Shown here piece after piece: positions 1-6,203 of a DNA stretch of 9,805 nucleotides (position 1 is the stretch's first letter; each line of letters begins with the position of its first letter). The stretch spans positions 1 to 9,805 of the forward strand of contig JAEUMC010000620.1 in NCBI GenBank assembly GCA_016793415.1. The letters are read 5' to 3'. The notes under the pieces are model-generated. The model was given only the letters and a program-made list of their open reading frames with translations, did not search any database and was not told the origin of the DNA. The stretch is from Devosia sp. (GTDB lineage: Bacteria > Pseudomonadota > Alphaproteobacteria > Rhizobiales > Devosiaceae). The translations under genes and the position numbers were made by a program.

Positions 1-212
1 TCGACAGCTTCATGGTGGTGGTGTTCGGCGGCGTCGGCAACCTCTGGGGCACGCTGATCGGCGCGGTGTCGCTCGGCGTGGCCAACAAATTCCTCGAGCC
101 CTATGCCGGCGCAGTGCTCGCCAAGATCGCCATCCTGATCCTCATCATCCTCTTCATCCAGCGGCGACCACGCGGGCTGTTTGCCCTCAAGGGCCGGGCG
201 ATTGAATCATGA
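1..212 (+). CDS. urtB: UrtB, urea ABC transporter permease (3' end only)
   Basis: This is the C-terminal 69 codons of an inner-membrane permease; the start lies outside the window and the frame enters at base 3. The stretch FMVVVFGGVGNLWGTLIGA, followed by a second hydrophobic segment (AKIAILILIILFIQ) and the tail RRPRGLFALKGR, is characteristic of the LivH/UrtB branch of branched-chain amino acid/urea permeases. UrtB pairs with UrtC to form the urea channel. The stop TGA (210-212) overlaps the ATG of urtC (209-211), so the two permeases are probably translationally coupled. The urea rather than amino-acid assignment rests on the downstream urtCDE and ure genes, not on this fragment. Confidence 0.9.
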   Translation, partial: DSFMVVVFGGVGNLWGTLIGAVSLGVANKFLEPYAGAVLAKIAILILIILFIQRRPRGLFALKGRAIES

Positions 213-1384
213 TCACGCAAATGCTGTTCCGCGCGCTCGACAAGAAGGCCATCTGGCTGGTCGTGGCGCTGGTGTTCATCGCTGTCGCCATTCCGGTCGC
301 CAACCTGGTGATCCCCGAGGGCAACCCGCTACACCTGCCCAACTACATGGTGCCGCTGCTCGGCAAGTATCTGAACTATGCGCTGCTGGCGCTCGCGCTC
401 GATCTGGTCTGGGGCTATTGCGGCATCCTGTCGCTGGGCCATGCTGCGTTCTTCGCGCTCGGCGCCTATGCCATGGGCATGTACCTGATGCGCCAGATCG
501 GGGCGCGCGGCGTCTATGCCAATCCGGTGCTGCCCGATTTCATGGTGTTCCTGAACTACAAGGACCTGCCCTGGTTCTGGCACGGCTTCGATCTGTGGTG
601 GTTCGCCTTCCTGATGGTGCTGTTCGTGCCGGGGCTCCTGGCCTTCGCCTTCGGCTGGTTCGCTTTCCGCAGCCGCGTCACCGGCGTCTACCTGTCGATC
701 ATTACCCAGGCGATGACCTACGCCCTGCTGCTCGCCTTCTTCCGCAACGATCTCGGCCTCGGCGGCAATAACGGGCTCACCGACTTCAAGGATATCCTCG
801 GTTTCAACGTCCAGGCGGCGACCACCCGCGCCGCGCTGTTTGCGGCTTCCGCCCTGGCCCTGGCGCTGGCGGTGATCATCTGCTCGGCCATCGTCAATTC
901 CAAGCTCGGCAAGGTCATGGTGGCGGTGCGCGACGCCGAAAGCCGCACCCGCTTCCTCGGCTGGCGCCCGGAGAACGTGAAGCTCTTCGCCTTCGTCGTC
1001 TCGGCCGTGCTGGCCGGTATCGCCGGCGCGCTCTACACGCCGCAGGTCGGCATCATCAACCCGGGCGAGTTCGACCCGGCCAACTCGATCGAAGCGGTGA
1101 TCTGGGTGGCGGTCGGTGGCCGCGGCACGTTGATCGGCCCGATCATCGGCGCCGTGCTGGTCAATGCCGGCAAGTCGGTGTTCACCGGCGCCTTCCCCGA
1201 TTTCTGGCTCTACTGCCTTGGCGGGCTGTTCATCTTCGTCACCCTGTTCATGCCCAAGGGCATTGTCGGGCTGTTCCAGAAGTTCAGGCCCCGCAAGGGC
1301 AAGGAGGCGTCCTCCGCCGCCGAAGCCGGCGAGGACCCTTCCACCCTGCCGCAGCCCAAGCCCGTGCCGGAGCCCGCCGAATGA
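209..1384 (+). CDS. urtC: UrtC, urea ABC transporter permease
   Basis: This 391-residue integral membrane protein is the second permease of the urea importer (LivM family). Hydrophobic segments are visible at about residues 14-35, 55-93, 129-152, 157-177, 207-229, 258-280, 296-320 and 332-350. The family stretch GYCGILSLGHAAFFALGAYA lies at 69-88, and the cytoplasmic ATPase-contact region (MVAVRDAESRTRFLGW) at about 237-252. A loop at 94-130, rich in aromatic residues, is longer than in LivM and is usual for UrtC. The last 30 residues (from about 362) are a hydrophilic Pro/Glu/Ala tail with no evident function. The start is fixed by the ATGA overlap with urtB. The stop overlaps the urtD start in the same way (1381-1384), so this is one polycistronic message. 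Confidence 0.95.
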   Translation: MITQMLFRALDKKAIWLVVALVFIAVAIPVANLVIPEGNPLHLPNYMVPLLGKYLNYALLALALDLVWGYCGILSLGHAAFFALGAYAMGMYLMRQIGARGVYANPVLPDFMVFLNYKDLPWFWHGFDLWWFAFLMVLFVPGLLAFAFGWFAFRSRVTGVYLSIITQAMTYALLLAFFRNDLGLGGNNGLTDFKDILGFNVQAATTRAALFAASALALALAVIICSAIVNSKLGKVMVAVRDAESRTRFLGWRPENVKLFAFVVSAVLAGIAGALYTPQVGIINPGEFDPANSIEAVIWVAVGGRGTLIGPIIGAVLVNAGKSVFTGAFPDFWLYCLGGLFIFVTLFMPKGIVGLFQKFRPRKGKEASSAAEAGEDPSTLPQPKPVPEPAE

Positions 1385-2130
1385 CCGACAAATCCGGCAC
1401 CATGCTCTATCTCAACGGCGTCTCCGTCTCGTTCGACGGCTTCAAGGCGCTGAACCATCTCTCGATCATCGTCCACCCCGGCGAGATGCTGGCGATCATC
1501 GGCCCGAACGGCGCCGGCAAGACCACCATGATGGACATCATCACCGGCAAGACCCGCCCCGACGATGGCGAAGTCTATTTCGACGGCCGCACCGACCTGA
1601 CCAAGCTCGACGAAGCGCAGATCGCCAATCTCGGCATCGGCCGCAAGTTCCAGAAGCCCACGGTGTTCGAAAGCCACACCATCTGGGACAACCTGGTGCT
1701 GGCGCTGAAGAAGCCGCGTGGCGTGTTCGCCGCCCTGCTCTACAGCCCGACCGCCGAGGACGAGGCCAGGATCGAGGAAATCCTCGACACTGTGCGCCTG
1801 ACCTCCCGCAAGCACGAGCTCGCCGCCGACCTCAGCCATGGCCAGAAGCAGTGGCTGGAGATCGGCATGCTGCTGGCGCAGGACCCAAAACTGCTGCTGG
1901 TCGATGAACCGGTCGCCGGCATGACCGACGCCGAGACGGTCGAGACGGCCAAGCTGCTCAAACAGATCGCTACGACCCGCTCGGTGGTGGTGGTCGAGCA
2001 CGACATGAGCTTCGTGCGCGAACTGGGCACCCGCGTCACCTGCCTCGCCGAGGGTTCGGTGCTGGCCGAGGGGTCGCTCGACCAGGTGAGCGCCAACCCG
2101 ATCGTCATCGAGCGCTACCTCGGCCGATGA
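1381..2130 (+). CDS. urtD: UrtD, urea ABC transporter ATP-binding protein
   Basis: This 249-residue cytoplasmic ATPase (LivG family) powers urea import with UrtE. All ABC motifs are intact: Walker A GPNGAGKTT (41-49), Q-loop Gln91, signature LSHGQ (151-155), Walker B LLLVDEP (171-177) and switch His207 in VVEHD. The signature LSHGQKQWLEIGMLLAQ, with His in place of the usual Gly, is typical of UrtD. The C-terminal end, IVIERYLGR, matches the LivG/UrtD pattern. The ATG overlaps the urtC stop. A 274-bp gap follows before the next start at 2405, so tight coupling within the operon breaks here, where urtE would normally follow directly. Confidence 0.96.
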   Translation: MTDKSGTMLYLNGVSVSFDGFKALNHLSIIVHPGEMLAIIGPNGAGKTTMMDIITGKTRPDDGEVYFDGRTDLTKLDEAQIANLGIGRKFQKPTVFESHTIWDNLVLALKKPRGVFAALLYSPTAEDEARIEEILDTVRLTSRKHELAADLSHGQKQWLEIGMLLAQDPKLLLVDEPVAGMTDAETVETAKLLKQIATTRSVVVVEHDMSFVRELGTRVTCLAEGSVLAEGSLDQVSANPIVIERYLGR

Positions 2131-2149
2131 TGCAATTGTTCACCCTCTA

Positions 2150-2318
2150 TCCGCTCGTCGCCCTGCCCGCCCCTTCTGAGGGAGAAGGTGGCATGCAGCG
2201 CTGGATGGAGAATCTGCGACCTGGGGCTGCGCGACCGGGGCCTGGCGACGAGCGACTGGGCGCGCTGAAGCAGATCTCTCCATCCGGCCTCCCCGTTTCA
2301 CCTTCGCCGGGACCGCTG
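2150..2318. repeat. Degenerate paired inverted-repeat element between urtD and the unknown gene
   Basis: No gene is convincing in 2131-2404. The space is largely taken by an imperfect inverted pair. The left arm contains GGATGGAGAATCTGC (2203-2217). The right arm (2270-2285) reads GGATGGAGAGATCTGC on the opposite strand, one base longer but otherwise identical. The left arm from 2171 (CTGAGGGAGAAGGTGGCA, then GCAGCGCTGGATG) closely matches the reverse complement of the element before ureD (3776-3829). The two sites therefore hold copies of one repeat family, and this copy is the more decayed. It resembles small palindromic intergenic elements of alphaproteobacteria such as RIME; the family name is not established here. 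Confidence 0.6.
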
Positions 2319-2331
2319 TAGCGATGATCAG

Positions 2332-2360
2332 TTGCAGTAACGTCGGCGCCTCTTCAATAT
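2332..2360 (+). promoter_or_regulatory. Possible sigma-70-type promoter for the unknown gene and urtE
   Basis: TTGCAG (2332-2337) and CAATAT (2355-2360) are separated by 17 bp and lie 45 bp before the ATG at 2405. Each hexamer matches only three of six consensus bases, so this is a weak suggestion. It is listed because the repeat element separates the downstream pair of genes from urtD. Confidence 0.25.
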
Positions 2361-2369
2361 CCCCGGCGA

Positions 2370-2389
2370 CCGCGCGACCAAACGCGCGG
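2370..2389 (+). promoter_or_regulatory. GC-rich leader hairpin just before the ribosome-binding site of the unknown gene
   Basis: CCGCGCG (2370-2376) and CGCGCGG (2383-2389) form a perfect seven-pair stem with a six-base loop. It ends three bases before the GGGGG ribosome-binding run (2393-2397) of the gene starting at 2405. No T-run follows, so it is not a classical terminator. It could affect translation initiation or mRNA stability. Confidence 0.45.
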
Positions 2390-2404
2390 CTTGGGGGTAA
2401 CCAA

Positions 2405-2935
2405 ATGCATATTGTTGCAATTGTCGTCGGCATCATTGCTGCCGCTGGGGTCTGGTACTGGCGCGCCAAGGCCGCCAAGGAGGTTGTCGACGACGTCGGG
2501 AGTATGGTCGGCCGAGTGCAGGGCCGCATCCGGATGAACAACTTCAAGAAGAAGGCCGAGGGGTCGGCGCTCGCCTCGATCGAAGATCCGGCGCTCGCCG
2601 CAGCCGTCTTCCTCCACGCTCTCGCCAACGAGAAGCGCGACGCCCTCCACCTTGCCGAACCCAGGATACGCGAACAGATCAGCCGGATCGTCACCGATGC
2701 CGACCTCGACGAGGTCCTCTCCTACGCCCAGTGGGCGGCCCGTGACGTCGCCGACGCGCGCGACGTGGTGCGTCGGTTCAAGCCGCTGTGGCGGCAGAAG
2801 CTCACCCGCGAGGAACGCGCCGACCTCATCGTCATGGCCGAGAGCATCGCCGACCTGGGCGAGGCCAACGACCACAACCAGAAGCTGACCCTCGTGACGC
2901 TGCGCACGGCGCTTGGCCCGGAGCAGAACAGATGA
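2405..2935 (+). CDS. Membrane-anchored helical protein of unknown function, inserted between urtD and urtE
   Basis: I do not recognise this 176-residue protein with certainty. Residues 3-19 form one hydrophobic N-terminal helix (HIVAIVVGIIAAAGVWYW), followed by positive charges (RAKAAK), which fits a signal anchor with the rest in the cytoplasm. Residues 60-170 look all-helical and charged. The late stretch EERADLIVMAESIADLGEAN (136-155) is loosely reminiscent of TerB-type helical bundles, but the acidic TerB motif is not clear. The start at 2405 is preferred over the in-frame ATG at 2324: GGGGG lies seven bases before it and the extra 27 codons have no domain character. The stop overlaps the urtE ATG (2932-2935), implying translational coupling. 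The gene is not part of the canonical urtABCDE set; any role in urea transport is inference from position. Confidence 0.8.
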   Translation: MHIVAIVVGIIAAAGVWYWRAKAAKEVVDDVGSMVGRVQGRIRMNNFKKKAEGSALASIEDPALAAAVFLHALANEKRDALHLAEPRIREQISRIVTDADLDEVLSYAQWAARDVADARDVVRRFKPLWRQKLTREERADLIVMAESIADLGEANDHNQKLTLVTLRTALGPEQNR

Positions 2936-3636
2936 CCACCGCCCTCTCCATCCGCGACATCGGCCTCCACTACGGCGCGGCGCAGGCGCTGCGCGGCATT
3001 TCCATCGAGGCCAGGCCCGGACGGATCACGGCAGTGCTTGGCCGCAACGGTGTCGGCAAATCCTCGACGCTGCGCGCCGTCACCGGCATCAACAATGTTT
3101 CGTCGGGAGAGATCGTCTTCAACGACGAGGTGCTGAAGAAGGCTCCGCCCTACAAGCGCGCCCGGCTCGGCATCGGCTACGTGCCGCAGGGGCGCGAGAT
3201 CTTCCCGCTGCTGACGGTGAAGGAGAACCTCGAGACCGGTTATGCACCGCTGAAATCGGCCGAGCGCAACGTCCCCGACTACATCTACGAACTGTTCCCG
3301 ATCCTCAAATCCATGCTGGGCCGTCGCGGCGGCGACCTTTCGGGCGGCCAGCAGCAGCAGCTTGCCATTGGCCGGGCCCTGGTGACGCGACCCAAGGTGC
3401 TGGTGCTGGACGAGCCGACGGAAGGCATCCAGCCCTCGATCATCAAGGATATCGGCCGGGCGCTGCAGTTCCTGCGCGACCAGAAGGGCATGACCATTCT
3501 CCTCGTCGAGCAGTATCTGGACTTCTGCCGCGAGATCGCCGACGACATCTACATCATGGACCGCGGTGAAATCATGCATTCCGGCCCCGCCGCCGACCTC
3601 GACCTGCCCGAGGTCCGCCGGCATCTGATGGTGTGA
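2932..3636 (+). CDS. urtE: UrtE, urea ABC transporter ATP-binding protein
   Basis: This 234-residue LivF-family ATPase is the second nucleotide-binding subunit of the urea importer. Motifs seen: Walker A GRNGVGKSS (37-45), Q-loop Gln86 in YVPQGREIFP, signature LSGGQ (136-140), and Walker B VLVLDEP (156-162), followed by TEGIQPSII as is usual in UrtE. The switch position is Gln194 in LLVEQY rather than His, as is normal in LivF/UrtE proteins, so it is not a defect. The start at 2932 gives MTTALSIRDIGLHYG, a standard N-terminus, and overlaps the preceding stop. An in-frame upstream ATG (2788) lies inside the neighbouring gene and would add sequence without ABC character. The next gene, ureD, is 211 bp away across a repeat element. 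Confidence 0.96.
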   Translation: MTTALSIRDIGLHYGAAQALRGISIEARPGRITAVLGRNGVGKSSTLRAVTGINNVSSGEIVFNDEVLKKAPPYKRARLGIGYVPQGREIFPLLTVKENLETGYAPLKSAERNVPDYIYELFPILKSMLGRRGGDLSGGQQQQLAIGRALVTRPKVLVLDEPTEGIQPSIIKDIGRALQFLRDQKGMTILLVEQYLDFCREIADDIYIMDRGEIMHSGPAADLDLPEVRRHLMV

Positions 3637-3674
3637 GCGTGTCGGTAGTTGTGCTCGGTGCTCCCCCCAGCGTC

Positions 3675-3829
3675 CCCTCTCCCCTGAGGGGAGAGGGCCA
3701 GGGTGAGGGGTTCAGCGCCTCCGCCCGCTCTCGCTGGTGGCATGGCGGTTTGCTGCGGCATGGCGCATGGAGCACCGCTGAACCCCTCATCCGGCGCTGC
3801 GCGCCACCTTCTCCCCTCAGGGGAGAAGG
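3675..3829. repeat. Paired inverted-repeat element with two strong palindromes, between urtE and ureD
   Basis: Two half-elements face each other. The left palindrome at 3675-3697 is CCCTCTCCCC/TGA/GGGGAGAGGG (ten pairs, three-base loop). The right one at 3807-3829 is CCTTCTCCCC/TCA/GGGGAGAAGG, with the same geometry. Inside these, GTGAGGGGTTCAGCG (3703-3717) is repeated in inverted orientation at 3776-3790 with one mismatch. The 58-bp centre has no recognisable content. A decayed relative lies at about 2150-2318. This is a MITE- or RIME-like intergenic repeat. Transcribed as RNA it would fold strongly and could terminate, attenuate or stabilise the message between urtE and ureD. The 3637-3847 gap holds no credible gene. 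Confidence 0.8.
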
Positions 3830-3847
3830 GAAGATGGGGCCCCGCCG

Positions 3848-4663
3848 ATGAGCGCAATTCAAGCCCTCCCCCGTCACCAGCGCGCCCGCGGCACCGGTCG
3901 CATCGCTACCCAGGTGCTCGACGGCCGCACCCGGCTGACCACGCTGTTTCAGGAAGGCTGCGCCAAGATCCGGCTGCCGCACACCCACGACCAGAGCCTC
4001 CAGGCGGTGTTGATCAACACCGCCGGCGGCCTGACCGGCGGCGATGATGTGGCGTGGGAAGCGAAAGCCGCGCCCGGCGCCCGAATGGTGCTCACCACCC
4101 AGGCCTGCGAGCGCGTCTATCGCTCGCTCGGCGACGACGCACGGGTCGCCACCCGGCTCGAGGTCGGCGCCGGCGCGCATCTCGACTGGCTGCCGCAGGA
4201 GACCATTGTCTACGAAGGCGGCCGGTTGAACCGCAGCCTCACGGTCGACCTGGCCCCCGATGCGAGCTTCTTTGCCATCGAGGCAATCATCCTTGGGCGC
4301 GAAGCGATGGGCGAAGCTGCCCGCGGCGCGCGGCTCAGCGACAACTGGCGCATCTCCCGCGCTGGCCGGCTGATCCATGCCGAGGCGACGCGGCTGAGAG
4401 CCGATCCGCTCGAGCGCGATGGCGCGTCGCTGCTTGCCGGCGCTGGCGCCTTCGCCACCCTGCTCTATGTCGGTGCCGATGCGGAGCGAAAACTCGATCC
4501 GGTTCGCGCCCTGTGCTCAGGCAGCTCCGCCGCCAGCGTCATCGGCGAGCGCCTCGTCGTTCGCGCCATGGCCCCGTCCGGGCTTGCGCTGCGCAAGATC
4601 ATCACGCCAATAATCGCACACCTCTCCGGCGCCGGCGCCCTGCCCCGCCTCTGGCATCTCTAG
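3848..4663 (+). CDS. ureD: UreD, urease accessory protein
   Basis: This 271-residue protein is the UreD (UreH) chaperone. With UreF and UreG it forms the complex that inserts nickel and carbamylates the active-site lysine of apo-urease. Family motifs are visible: [12 protein letters not shown] (55-66), [11 protein letters not shown] (83-93), [14 protein letters not shown] (114-127), and [13 protein letters not shown] (144-156), where IILGR is a UreD hallmark. The length is normal. The start at 3848 gives [19 protein letters not shown], a usual N-terminus, but only a GGGG run (3836-3839) serves as a ribosome-binding site. The repeat's right palindrome ends 18 bases upstream. ureA starts eight bases after the stop. 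Confidence 0.96.
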   Translation: MSAIQALPRHQRARGTGRIATQVLDGRTRLTTLFQEGCAKIRLPHTHDQSLQAVLINTAGGLTGGDDVAWEAKAAPGARMVLTTQACERVYRSLGDDARVATRLEVGAGAHLDWLPQETIVYEGGRLNRSLTVDLAPDASFFAIEAIILGREAMGEAARGARLSDNWRISRAGRLIHAEATRLRADPLERDGASLLAGAGAFATLLYVGADAERKLDPVRALCSGSSAASVIGERLVVRAMAPSGLALRKIITPIIAHLSGAGALPRLWHL

Positions 4664-4671
4664 GATATTCG

Positions 4672-4974
4672 ATGAACCTGACGCCCCGCGAGAAAGACAA
4701 GCTGCTCATTGCCATGGCCGCCATCGTGGCGCGCAAGCGCCTCGAGCGCGGTGTGAAGCTGAACCACCCCGAGGCCATCGCACTGATCACCGACTATGTG
4801 GTCGAGGGTGCCCGCGACGGCCGCTCGGTCGCCGACCTGATGGAGGCCGGCGCCCATGTGGTGAGCCGCGCCCAGGTGATGGAGGGCATTGCCGAAATGA
4901 TCCACGACGTGCAGGTCGAAGCCACCTTCCCCGACGGCACCAAACTGGTCACCGTCCACGAACCGATCCGGTGA
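4672..4974 (+). CDS. ureA: UreA, urease gamma subunit
   Basis: This 100-residue structural subunit of urease is the usual length for a separate bacterial gamma chain. Motifs include the N-terminal [17 protein letters not shown], the [13 protein letters not shown] segment (31-43), [20 protein letters not shown] (69-88), and the end [10 protein letters not shown]. It packs with UreB and UreC into the (alpha-beta-gamma) trimer that hydrolyses urea to ammonia and carbamate. It holds no catalytic residue. The ATG at 4672 follows AGGA (4662-4665) at six bases. A long frame upstream that overlaps ureD is not coding. The stop overlaps a possible GTG start of ureB. Confidence 0.97.
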   Translation: MNLTPREKDKLLIAMAAIVARKRLERGVKLNHPEAIALITDYVVEGARDGRSVADLMEAGAHVVSRAQVMEGIAEMIHDVQVEATFPDGTKLVTVHEPIR

Positions 4975-4979
4975 ACGAA

Positions 4980-5291
4980 ATGGCCCTGATTCCAGGTGAA
5001 GTGCTGACCGTGCCCGGCGAGATCGAGCTGAATGCAGGGGCGCCGCAGGTGACCATCGAAGTGGCCAATACCGGCGACCGACCGATCCAGGTCGGTTCGC
5101 ACTACCACTTCTACGAAACCAATGCCGGCCTCAGCTTCGATCGCGAGAAGGCGCGCGGCATGCGGCTCGACATTGCTGCCGGCACCGCCGTTCGGTTCGA
5201 ACCGGGTCAGGCCCGCGAGGTGCGGCTGGTGCCGCTTTCGGGCGGCCGTACGGTCTACGGCTTCCAGCAAAAGGTCATGGGGAAGCTGTAG
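4980..5291 (+). CDS. ureB: UreB, urease beta subunit
   Basis: From the ATG at 4980 this is a 103-residue beta chain of urease. The N-terminus [20 protein letters not shown] matches the family opening (M-IPGE). [13 protein letters not shown] (32-44) and [16 protein letters not shown] (66-81) are the standard UreB motifs. I prefer 4980 because GGTGA (4970-4974) lies five bases upstream. The alternative GTG at 4971, which overlaps the ureA stop and adds MNE, lacks an evident ribosome-binding site. Unlike many clusters, ureC does not follow. A hairpin and two opposite-strand genes come next, so the ureDAB message probably ends here. Confidence 0.96.
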   Translation: MALIPGEVLTVPGEIELNAGAPQVTIEVANTGDRPIQVGSHYHFYETNAGLSFDREKARGMRLDIAAGTAVRFEPGQAREVRLVPLSGGRTVYGFQQKVMGKL

Positions 5292-5301
5292 CCGATGCGA
5301 A

Positions 5302-5326
5302 AGGCCGGGCGCAGGACGCCCGGCCT
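5302..5326. terminator. Probable bidirectional terminator between ureB and the convergent minus-strand gene
   Basis: AGGCCGGGCG (5302-5311) and CGCCCGGCCT (5317-5326) form a ten-pair GC-rich stem with a five-base loop, in the 54-bp gap between two convergent genes. On the plus strand no strong T-run follows (GTTCAGTGTT). On the minus strand a short TTTC follows. The position makes termination of both transcripts the natural reading, though the weak U-tracts leave Rho-dependence open. Confidence 0.7.
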
Positions 5327-5345
5327 GTTCAGTGTTCAGGCTCGA

Positions 5346-5669
5346 TCAGCCACGCACCAGAATGGTCACGTCGGTCTCGTCCGTGCCGGTAATGCCGACC
5401 ACGTCATCGAGCGTCGCACCATAGTTCTGCAACTGGGCCAGCAGACCCGGATTGCCCTGGATGCGGGCCTTCAGCGAGTCGAGGTCGACCGCCTCATTGC
5501 TTTCAGCCGAGCTGCTGAGCGAGGGCGTCAATTCCGGCCCGCTCACGGTCTTGAAGCTGACGGTCGCGGCCGAGCTCAGCGCATCGAGCGGGCTCTCGTC
5601 CGCGATGGCCATGCCGACGGGCGAAAGCGCAAGGGCCGCAGCAACGGCAATTATCTTGAGATTGAACAT
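5346..5669 (-). CDS. Small exported protein of unknown function (family member 1)
   Basis: This 107-residue protein has a clear Sec signal peptide: a hydrophobic core at about 4-20 and a likely cleavage after AIA (23), before DESPLDALSS. The mature part is about 84 residues, acidic and Ser/Thr-rich, with no cysteine and no recognised domain. Its C-terminal segment (NP at 73-74, N82, G84, L87, V91, I93) aligns without gaps to the same residues of the neighbouring exported protein encoded at 5820-6203, suggesting a shared small domain. The ATG at 5669 has GGAG eight bases upstream. The longer frame to 5744 would bury the signal peptide. It runs opposite to ureB and converges with it. Function unknown; periplasmic or secreted by inference. 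Confidence 0.75.
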   Translation of the reverse strand: MFNLKIIAVAAALALSPVGMAIADESPLDALSSAATVSFKTVSGPELTPSLSSSAESNEAVDLDSLKARIQGNPGLLAQLQNYGATLDDVVGITGTDETDVTILVRG

Positions 5670-5710
5670 CGCTTGATCTCCATCGTCGTTAAACACGATG
5701 GGGATACGCA

Positions 5711-5743
5711 TGAACGGCAGAGAGGTTTCCACCCTGCCGTTCA
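5711..5743. promoter_or_regulatory. Perfect ten-pair hairpin in the leader of the 5346-5669 gene
   Basis: TGAACGGCAG (5711-5720) and CTGCCGTTCA (5734-5743) are exact inverted repeats around a 13-base centre. It lies 41 bases upstream of the ATG at 5669, between the two minus-strand genes. A smaller inverted repeat, CATCGT (5681-5686)/ACGATG (5695-5700), sits nearer the start and abuts the ribosome-binding site. No T-run follows on the minus strand, so an operator or leader structure is as likely as a terminator for the upstream gene. Confidence 0.5.
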
Positions 5744-5774
5744 CAGTATTTTGCGCAGCCGTCAGCAGCGAGTG

Positions 5775-5820
5775 CAGATCGTGCGAAACCTTACGATCAG
5801 ATCGTGCGAAACCTTACGAT
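5775..5820. repeat. Perfect 23-bp tandem repeat, two copies, each a small stem-loop
   Basis: The 23-bp unit starting CAGATCGTGCGAAACCTTAC is present at 5775-5797 and again at 5798-5820 with no mismatch, and CAGA of a third copy follows (5821-5824). Each unit brings GATCGT and ACGATC together across ten bases (5777-5782/5793-5798 and 5800-5805/5816-5821). On the minus strand the array begins at the stop codon of the exported-protein gene, whose TGA spans 5822-5820. It could be a duplicated operator, a binding site, or a weak 3' structure. Confidence 0.85.
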
Positions 5821-6203
5821 CAGAGGTCGTCGGCGTAGATCACTCCGCCGCCGTCACCGGCGAGATCGATCGAGACGATCTGCCCAAGGCTGACGCCGGA
5901 ATTGCGGATCACGCTCATCGCCAGCGGGTTGACGATCAGGTTGCCCTGCAGATAGGCCACGTCGCGCTCCTTGATCTGCAGCGCCCGGGCCAGCAGGTCG
6001 GCGTTCATCTCGGCGCCGGCAAGGCTCGAAAGACGCACGACCCTGAGGCCGGAGGCGCCATTGGCGCGGCCCGCATCGTGCAGAAACTCGCTGCCGCCGA
6101 TCCCCGAGATGATGCTGACGATATCCATGCTCTGTGCATGGGCAAGCTGTGGCGCAGCCATTGCCAGGGTGGCGGCAAGCGCGACGACGAATCGGGATTT
6201 CAT
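5820..6203 (-). CDS. Small exported protein of unknown function (family member 2)
   Basis: This 127-residue protein begins with a textbook signal peptide, MKSRFVVALAATLAMAAPQL, with cleavage expected after AHA (23), leaving QSMDIVSIIS. The mature protein has no cysteine or known domain. The segment GASGLRVVRLSSLAGAE (49-65) leads into the C-terminal block with NP (92-93), N101, G103, L106, V110 and I112, the pattern shared with the product of 5346-5669 at a constant offset of 19. The start at 6203 is supported by GGAGG five bases upstream. An upstream in-frame ATG (6284) adds a non-signal extension and is rejected. The gene is transcribed away from the 6336-6737 gene. The stop lies at the edge of the 23-bp tandem repeat. 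Function unknown. Confidence 0.78.
   Translation of the reverse strand: MKSRFVVALAATLAMAAPQLAHAQSMDIVSIISGIGGSEFLHDAGRANGASGLRVVRLSSLAGAEMNADLLARALQIKERDVAYLQGNLIVNPLAMSVIRNSGVSLGQIVSIDLAGDGGGVIYADDL

Noticed and set aside
1210..2001. 263-codon minus-strand open frame opposite urtC/urtD
   Set aside because: Antisense to two intact, recognised transporter genes; composition typical of GC-rich shadows.
2127..2321. Small plus-strand open frame starting at an ATG overlapping the urtD stop
   Set aside because: It reads straight through the repeat element, and its product is Pro/Gly-rich with no domain. The overlap looks attractive but is better explained by chance within the repeat.
3349..3361. 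CAG-rich run in urtE that looks like a microsatellite
   Set aside because: It encodes the Gln run after the ABC signature (LSGGQQQQLAIGRAL), which is normal in UrtE.
3572..4378. 268-codon minus-strand open frame opposite the repeat element and ureD
   Set aside because: It crosses both repeat palindromes and antisense ureD; no credible protein features.
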